Shown here one piece after another: positions 58,755 through 64,000 of a DNA stretch of 64,000 nucleotides (positions are counted from its first letter, which is position 1; each line of letters opens with the position of its first letter). Under the pieces are notes generated by a model that searched no databases, had not been told where the DNA came from, and saw only the letters and a list, made by a program, of their open reading frames with translations. Source of the stretch: Bacteroidota bacterium. Its GTDB lineage: Bacteria > Bacteroidota > Bacteroidia > Sphingobacteriales > Sphingobacteriaceae. The position numbers were made by a program, and so were the translations under genes. The stretch lies in NCBI GenBank assembly GCA_026224775.1, contig JAMFRP010000011.1:1-64000 (forward strand), given 5' to 3'.

Positions 58755-59258
58755 CTATTTATTGGACACGCTATTATCCAATGTTACCTGGTTAGCTAAT
58801 GCCAGCAGTTGCGCGGCATCTAAAAAGCCCTCTGACTTTTTCAGGATCTGGCCGTTGCTATCTATGAAAAGCAGTGTCGGATAGCTATCCACCGCAAATT
58901 GATCGGCAAATCCCACACCGTCACCCTTTTCCATATCCATAGAAACATTGATAAAATGCGCATTGAAGTAAGCAGCGACTCCTGCGTTGGTAAATGTTTG
59001 CGCTTTAAGATCCTTGCAAGGGCCGCACCAGGCTGCATAAGCATCAACAAAGACGACCTGTTTTTTTTGTCTGGCCATTTGAAGCACTTTAGTCCATTTC
59101 TGATCTGTGAAACTGATCTTTTCTTTGGCTATTCGATTGTTTTGTGCGAGGGTGCTTCTCCCAACCAGTAGGCAACACCCGATAACCATCAGGCAGCTGA
59201 ATAGCCGCTGCAACGAGGCATGTTTACTGATCTTATTTCTCATTAGCTTTTGCTGCAT
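58755..59258 (-). CDS. Secreted thioredoxin-like protein
   Basis: VFVDAYAAWCGPCKDLKAQTF. Confidence 0.92.
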   Translation of the reverse strand: MQQKLMRNKISKHASLQRLFSCLMVIGCCLLVGRSTLAQNNRIAKEKISFTDQKWTKVLQMARQKKQVVFVDAYAAWCGPCKDLKAQTFTNAGVAAYFNAHFINVSMDMEKGDGVGFADQFAVDSYPTLLFIDSNGQILKKSEGFLDAAQLLALANQVTLDNSVSNK

Positions 59259-59922
59259 TTTCTTTGACCAGTGCCGCAGCTACCGATTGTAAAAGATCCG
59301 AACCGATACGCTGCTTAAAATCAGGATTAATGTACTCAAACTGGATAATGCCCTTTTGATCAAGGATGAATACAGATGGTACAGGCAGCAATTTATCGAC
59401 ATTTTTTCCATCAGACCCTGCCACTAATATACTGCTATAAGCGGCAGGCGCTTTGAAAGCGATGCCGAATTCTTTGGAAACGGTCAGGTTAGCATCCGAT
59501 AAGAGCGTATAGGTTAACTGATGTTTTCCGATGCTCTTGGTGAGGTTATCCGGGCTGTCAGTGCTAATAGCGATTAACTGGTAACCCATTTTAACCAGGT
59601 CACCCTGGACAGCCTGCAGTCCTGCCAATTCTTTATTGCAGAAAGGGCACCAACCACCACGATAGAAAACCAGGATGGTCGGCTTTTCGCTTATTTTGGC
59701 ATTCAAGTCATAAGATTTCCCACCGGCATCTGGAACCACAACCGCCGGAATGGATTCGCCGATCAGTAAGGGGCTGATACCAGTTGGTTCGGCAGGGATA
59801 GCATTTTTTGTCATAGTGGTATCGGATATCTGGTTACGCAAAGTGTTGGCTTTGCTAACGCTGTGTATAAGCGCTGCGGGCAACAGGGCGCAAAGCAGGC
59901 ATTGGATTAGTTTTCTTTTCAT
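59233..59922 (-). CDS. Secreted peroxiredoxin-like (AhpC/TSA) protein
   Basis: KPTILVFYRGGWCPFCNKELAGLQ. Confidence 0.92.
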   Translation of the reverse strand: MKRKLIQCLLCALLPAALIHSVSKANTLRNQISDTTMTKNAIPAEPTGISPLLIGESIPAVVVPDAGGKSYDLNAKISEKPTILVFYRGGWCPFCNKELAGLQAVQGDLVKMGYQLIAISTDSPDNLTKSIGKHQLTYTLLSDANLTVSKEFGIAFKAPAAYSSILVAGSDGKNVDKLLPVPSVFILDQKGIIQFEYINPDFKQRIGSDLLQSVAAALVKENAAKANEK

Positions 59923-59947
59923 TAGCGTTTTTCATTAATGGACTAAA

Positions 59948-59972
59948 ACAGCGGGCCATCACAGCCCGCTGT
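59948..59972. terminator. Stem-loop between KM-repeat gene and peroxiredoxin gene (possible attenuator/processing site)
   Basis: ACAGCGGGC/GCCCGCTGT 9-bp arms, short T tract on minus strand. Confidence 0.5.
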
Positions 59973-59980
59973 CATCCGCC

Positions 59981-60178
59981 TTACATTTTGGTGGAATCTT
60001 TTTTCATTTTGTCGTTGGACATTTTACTCATTTTCTTTTTAGACATTTTCTTATGGTCCATCTTGGACATTTTTTTGCTTGTGTCCGTTGCCATTTTGTC
60101 TTGTGCCTGAACATTTACAGATAAGAAAAGCGCTACCGCTGCTGCTGCGCAGATCATTTTTAAATTCGTTGTTTTCAT
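59981..60178 (-). CDS. Small secreted Lys-Met repeat peptide (MXKDX-like)
   Basis: Signal peptide then DKMATDTSKKMSKMDHKKMSKKKMSKMSNDKMKKDSTKM. Confidence 0.8.
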   Translation of the reverse strand: MKTTNLKMICAAAAVALFLSVNVQAQDKMATDTSKKMSKMDHKKMSKKKMSKMSNDKMKKDSTKM

Positions 60179-60200
60179 TTTCTAGTTATTGATTTATGGT

Positions 60201-60229
60201 TTAGTCGGGCAACCGTACAAAACCTTACA
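60201..60229 (-). promoter_or_regulatory. Predicted ECF promoter
   Basis: Minus strand TGTAAGG-N13-CCCGACTAA. Confidence 0.75.
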
Positions 60230-60307
60230 AAGATTTTTAGCTATTTTGAGGTATTACTCAAGTGCCCTAACCTCTTCTAACTATTTCTAAAAAAACAAAA
60301 TATTTTT

Positions 60308-60336
60308 TGTAAGGATATCGTTTATCTTACGACGAA
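60308..60336 (+). promoter_or_regulatory. Predicted ECF promoter
   Basis: TGTAAGG-N13-TACGACGAA. Confidence 0.75.
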
Positions 60337-60425
60337 CTGACTGGGAATGATTATCTCCGGTAGGTGGAATTATCATTTTTCTTTAGTATTAACCTATTCG
60401 TAAACTAAATTTCAAACAACGTATT

Positions 60426-60719
60426 ATGGTAAAATTCGCTTTATTGGCTCGTTTAGAGGCCAAACCCGGAAAAGAACAGGAAGTCGCCGACTTCATTAAA
60501 AGCGCCTTGCCGCTTGCGCAACAGGAAACACAAACAGTTAGCTGGTATGCTTTGCAAATTGGTCCGTCTACGTTTGGTATCTTCGACACTTTCGAAACCG
60601 AAGAAGGAAGAAAGGCACATTTAGGCGGACAGATCGCAGCCGCGCTGATGGCTAAAGCACCGGAACTGCTGGCAAAGGATCCTATTATAGAACAGGTAGA
60701 CTTACTGGCGGTTAAGTAA
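60426..60719 (+). CDS. Antibiotic biosynthesis monooxygenase (ABM)-fold protein
   Basis: LLARLEAKPGKEQEVADFIKSALPLAQQE...FGIFDTFETEEGRKAHL. Confidence 0.9.
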   Translation: MVKFALLARLEAKPGKEQEVADFIKSALPLAQQETQTVSWYALQIGPSTFGIFDTFETEEGRKAHLGGQIAAALMAKAPELLAKDPIIEQVDLLAVK

Positions 60720-60754
60720 AAAAGAGCTTCGGTCATTAGCCGAAGCTCTTTTTT
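60718..60754. terminator. Bidirectional intrinsic terminator
   Basis: AAAAAAGAGCTTCGG-tcattag-CCGAAGCTCTTTTTT. Confidence 0.88.
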
Positions 60755-60770
60755 TATAATGCTAAACCCT

Positions 60771-61304
60771 TTAGAGTTCCGGTGCAGTAGGAAAATCTAC
60801 CGGCAGCTGGGTAATTTTATGCAAATAATTGCTGATGATCTTGTCGCCGATCACGACCAGGATATCGATCAGGTTAGCCTCCGTATAGCCGGCTTCAAAT
60901 AATGCTTCAACCGCGTCAGCAGAAGGCTCACCATGGGTTGCAGTGGTTTCTTTTACAAATTCTGCCAGCATTGCCAGTTTACTATCAAAGCTGATGGCGG
61001 CCTTCCGTATTTCCAGAACCTGCTCGTCGGTAAAGCCATTCATTTTGCCAACCACCGTATGTGCGGCCAAACAATACTTGCAATTATTGACCTGACTTAC
61101 CACCAGATTGATCACTTCACGCTCTTTGGCGGTAAGGGTATTTTTGCGCATCTGAAGAGCCAGGTAGTCGGACAGGGCCGTTTCATTTTTTCCGAAGTAA
61201 GCGTACAGATTGGGAACCATGCCCATGTTTTTCTGAAGGTTGTCAAATATGTGTTGATTAGTTTCCGAAACTTCTTCTTTCGTTGGAACAGTGAATTTTT
61301 TCAT
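60771..61304 (-). CDS. Carboxymuconolactone decarboxylase/AhpD-family protein
   Basis: LTAKEREVINLVVSQVNNCKYCLAAHTVVGK (CxxC AhpD motif). Confidence 0.93.
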   Translation of the reverse strand: MKKFTVPTKEEVSETNQHIFDNLQKNMGMVPNLYAYFGKNETALSDYLALQMRKNTLTAKEREVINLVVSQVNNCKYCLAAHTVVGKMNGFTDEQVLEIRKAAISFDSKLAMLAEFVKETTATHGEPSADAVEALFEAGYTEANLIDILVVIGDKIISNYLHKITQLPVDFPTAPEL

Positions 61305-61332
61305 GTGGTTATATATTAAAAATTGAATAAAT

Positions 61333-61362
61333 CCACGGGCTTGAACTTGTTCAGTCCCGTGG
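61333..61362. terminator. Intergenic stem-loop between spondin and AhpD genes
   Basis: CCACGGG-ct-TGAAC-tt-GTTCA-gt-CCCGTGG. Confidence 0.5.
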
Positions 61363-61375
61363 GATAAGCTATTTA

Positions 61376-62677
61376 TTATTGAAGAGTTACTTTAATGATC
61401 CCGGAAATGGCCGGCAGGGTGGTAAACGGATTTGGGTTTGGCACAGCTGAGATTGGCTGGCTTATTTTCAACGGTGTACCAGCAAGGTTAAACTGGGTAA
61501 CGCCTGCACCGGGGAACTGGTTAACCGCTGTGCCATCGTCAAACAACGCAATCGAAGACGAAATATCACCTTTCTGTGTGGGATCTACACCGTTATCGGT
61601 TGAGGCAAAAAACCAGTCGTTAGAAAATCCGTACATGGTAGCAATAGCCAGCCTGTCACCCTTACTTACGGTTAATTGCTGGGATACAATGCCACCGGGT
61701 TGCCCGCCAATTTGGGGTAATAAAACGGTAGTAGTTGGTGCCGGTAAAACATATACCGCTTTAATACCGGGTTTACCTTTCAGGTAAGCTGCTAAAGTAT
61801 CGGCATTACCTTGCTGGGCAATCGCTTTTAAGCCCTGGCCGCGGTCAAGCTCGCCATTTTTGTAGATCGGATTATCGATGCCGTTATAAACCACAACGAG
61901 GATCGGTGATAACGGGGTAAATATCCCGGTTATCGATTTAACGTAAGCACTTAAAGCCGTGTTATCACCAGCCTCGGCAATGTTAGTCAAACCATTCGCT
62001 GTTGGCTGGCCACTAACATACAACGGGTTTGGAGCTTGTAAGGTCCCGCCTACGATGTAAGAAACGGACCAAACACCCGGGCTTAAAGGTGTTTCATTCG
62101 CGGTACCTTCTGACGTATTTTGCAGGGTAAGTGTAAATACGGAATTACCGTTATATTTCAATGTGGCCGTAACCAATTTAGAAGCGGCCAGATAGGTGTT
62201 GCCCTGGGCATCTGTTCCTACTACTTCGCTAATGTTTTTGGTTTCGGCAGTGCCCGGATGGCTGACCGTAGTGCCTGGTTTCTGATTTATCCGCGTGCCA
62301 TTATCCCATAATTTTACTTGGGCAGATACATCACCTTCAATCGGGTTACCATTGGCATCATATACCTGTATGCCCGGATTTGAAGGGGCAAAAAACAGGT
62401 CGTTTGATGCGCCGTACATCGTTGCAAAACTTAAAGCTTCGCCTTTTGCCGCGGAGAAAGTAATTGTAGTAGATTGGCCAGGTTGAATCAAGGCAGGCGA
62501 TCCTGTTCCCTGGAAAGTGCCTGATTCAACCAGCGGTTCAGATTTCAATACATTCTCAACCGTGATCGTCGTTTGCTGATTAGCTGCGCCCGTAGCATTA
62601 TTGTCTTTTTTGCACGCTGTAAAAGCAAGCGGCAACAAAAGCATCATTCCTGTTTTCAATAGATTGTTGTAGTTCAT
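61376..62677 (-). CDS. Spondin-domain lipoprotein with two spondin-like units
   Basis: Lipobox LAFTAC; LSFATMYGASNDLFFAPSNPGIQVYD and LAIATMYGFSNDWFFASTDNGVDP; ATG at 62677 preferred. Confidence 0.85.
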   Translation of the reverse strand: MNYNNLLKTGMMLLLPLAFTACKKDNNATGAANQQTTITVENVLKSEPLVESGTFQGTGSPALIQPGQSTTITFSAAKGEALSFATMYGASNDLFFAPSNPGIQVYDANGNPIEGDVSAQVKLWDNGTRINQKPGTTVSHPGTAETKNISEVVGTDAQGNTYLAASKLVTATLKYNGNSVFTLTLQNTSEGTANETPLSPGVWSVSYIVGGTLQAPNPLYVSGQPTANGLTNIAEAGDNTALSAYVKSITGIFTPLSPILVVVYNGIDNPIYKNGELDRGQGLKAIAQQGNADTLAAYLKGKPGIKAVYVLPAPTTTVLLPQIGGQPGGIVSQQLTVSKGDRLAIATMYGFSNDWFFASTDNGVDPTQKGDISSSIALFDDGTAVNQFPGAGVTQFNLAGTPLKISQPISAVPNPNPFTTLPAISGIIKVTLQ

Positions 62678-62697
62678 AAGTTTATATATTTTGCTTG

Positions 62698-62726
62698 TTT
62701 GTCGTCCTATCGGGATATTTCTTACA
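62698..62726 (-). promoter_or_regulatory. Predicted ECF promoter
   Basis: Minus strand TGTAAGA-N13-GACGACAAA. Confidence 0.7.
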
Positions 62727-62813
62727 ATAAAAATTCTTCTATAAACGGAAGTGACTTTCTGATGACGATTCAATTATGATGTGCTATCAACGGAAAATTT
62801 TTTTGAAAAAGAT

Positions 62814-62842
62814 TGTAAGGGTTGGCTTCGCCATACGACTAA
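62814..62842 (+). promoter_or_regulatory. Predicted ECF promoter
   Basis: TGTAAGG-N13-TACGACTAA. Confidence 0.75.
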
Positions 62843-62923
62843 TCGGCCATCTGGTCATTAACTTGCTTTAAATATTGCCGGGATGAACCGGAGGCTTAAA
62901 AACTAATAACAAATACAATTCTT

Positions 62924-63367
62924 ATGAAATCAACTGAAAAATGGGCTTCTTTAATCTTACGATTAGTAGTTGGCTTTGGGTTTATGGCTCATGGCTGGGC
63001 AAAATTAAGCGCGGGTACAGCAGGGTTTGAGAAATTGTTGATTCAGACCGGAGTGCCGCTTCCGCACATAACGTCATACATAGTACCTTATGTTGAGCTA
63101 TTAGGAGGTTTTGCCATTTTTATTGGCGCGCTGACCGTTATCGTGGCCATACCGCTGATTGCCACGATGCTGGTAGCCATAATTACCGTGCAATTCAAAT
63201 TTGGCTATAGCTCTGTAAAAACCATCGGCCTGACAGCAGGCGGACCGTTATTCGGGCCACCTGGATATGAGATCAACCTATTGTATATCGCAGCCCTTAT
63301 CGCCTTGATGTTATACGGGCCGGGCTTGTATTCGGTGGATCAATGGTTGGCAAGCAAAAGGAAATAG
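62924..63367 (+). CDS. DoxX-family membrane protein
   Basis: LILRLVVGFGFMAHGWAKL; four TM segments. Confidence 0.93.
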   Translation: MKSTEKWASLILRLVVGFGFMAHGWAKLSAGTAGFEKLLIQTGVPLPHITSYIVPYVELLGGFAIFIGALTVIVAIPLIATMLVAIITVQFKFGYSSVKTIGLTAGGPLFGPPGYEINLLYIAALIALMLYGPGLYSVDQWLASKRK

Positions 63368-63420
63368 CTGATCCTCCGATTCGTTAGTATCATTTATTAC
63401 CTTAGTGGATATTTTATCAG

Positions 63421-64000
63421 ATGAAAAATATATTATTGGTCGAGGATGACCCCGAGATCACCAAATTATTACAGCTGCATTATAAAGAACCCAATTATGC
63501 GTTAACTGCGACGGCCAGCGGCAGTGATGGTTTGGAAAAAGCATTGGACGGCAATTTCGATCTGGTCATACTGGACTTGACCTTGCCAGACATGGATGGC
63601 ATGGAGGTTTGTAAAGGCATCAGGGACCATAAAGTTTCCAGCGCTATTTTAATGCTCACCTCCAAATCCGAAGAAATTGATAAAGTACTCGCCCTGGAAC
63701 TGGGTGCGGATGATTATGTGACCAAACCGTTTGGGATCAGGGAACTGATGGCCCGGTCAAAGGCGCTCATCAGGCGTTTTGAGCAAGTGCCTCAGCATAT
63801 GCCGGAACAGGAGAAGGAGATTCTCGTCAAAGACCTGGCTATCGATCAGAATTTAAGAAAGGCATCATTGAAAGGCACCCGTCTGGAACTAACTCCGAAA
63901 GAGTTTGACCTGCTGGTATTGCTTGCCTCGAATCCCGGCAAGGCCTTTACACGCCAGGAATTACTCGAACAGGTATGGGGATATACTTTTTCAGGATATG
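63421..64000 (+). CDS. OmpR-family response regulator, truncated at window end
   Basis: MKNILLVEDDPEITKLLQLHYK...VILDLTLPDMDGMEVC...GADDYVTKPFGIRELMAR; C-terminal winged helix LELTPKEFDLLVLLASNPGKAFTRQELLEQVWGY. Confidence 0.97.
   Translation, partial: MKNILLVEDDPEITKLLQLHYKEPNYALTATASGSDGLEKALDGNFDLVILDLTLPDMDGMEVCKGIRDHKVSSAILMLTSKSEEIDKVLALELGADDYVTKPFGIRELMARSKALIRRFEQVPQHMPEQEKEILVKDLAIDQNLRKASLKGTRLELTPKEFDLLVLLASNPGKAFTRQELLEQVWGYTFSGY

Noticed and set aside
60933-61319. 128-aa plus-strand ORF
   Set aside because: Antisense to the clear AhpD-family gene
1-64000. CRISPR arrays, rRNA, tRNA or intact transposases
   Set aside because: No regularly spaced repeat array, cloverleaf-like or rRNA-like segment, or intact transposase/integrase frame was recognised by eye; a dedicated scan was not possible

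Overview
AT-rich Bacteroidota chromosome window, probably Sphingobacteriaceae (Mucilaginibacter/Pedobacter-like; inferred from gene style and TAnnTTTG promoters). Four blocks are visible. (1) ~0.6-7.4 kb: a GH95-like enzyme, an SDR, a TMEM175-like protein, two alpha/beta-hydrolases and a TetR regulator; three matching palindromic operators precede the two hydrolases and tetR. (2) ~7.7-50.9 kb: a large polysaccharide utilisation locus with SusC/SusD, four GH99/WbsX-like proteins, two GH92, GH95, GH2, GH105, PL8, an alginate-lyase/beta-helix fusion, SGNH esterases and a tandem alpha/beta-hydrolase. It has no visible HTCS or ECF/anti-sigma regulator. It contains two paralogous membrane proteins (signal peptide - LamG-like - Kelch-like - TM - cytoplasmic SARP/BTAD-like winged helix). 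Five promoters carry three nnnTTAA heptamers at exact 11-bp period, a fixed distance upstream of a TTTG-like -7 element. I consider this regulator/box pair the strongest candidate for an undescribed system. (3) ~51-56 kb: a decayed mobile-element remnant (CHC2/toprim pseudogene, palindromic GC-rich segment) plus ordinary genes. (4) ~56.3-63.4 kb: an ECF sigma/anti-sigma locus with five near-identical promoters (TGTAAGR-N13-nnCGACnAA) preceding sigma, a Lys-Met repeat peptide/peroxiredoxin/thioredoxin operon, an ABM monooxygenase, a spondin/AhpD pair and DoxX. Several pseudogenes (LLM monooxygenase, galM, deoR, SGNH esterase, GH2, toprim) and an in-frame TGA in GH95 indicate gene erosion. All assignments come from reading the sequence by eye; no database search was run.
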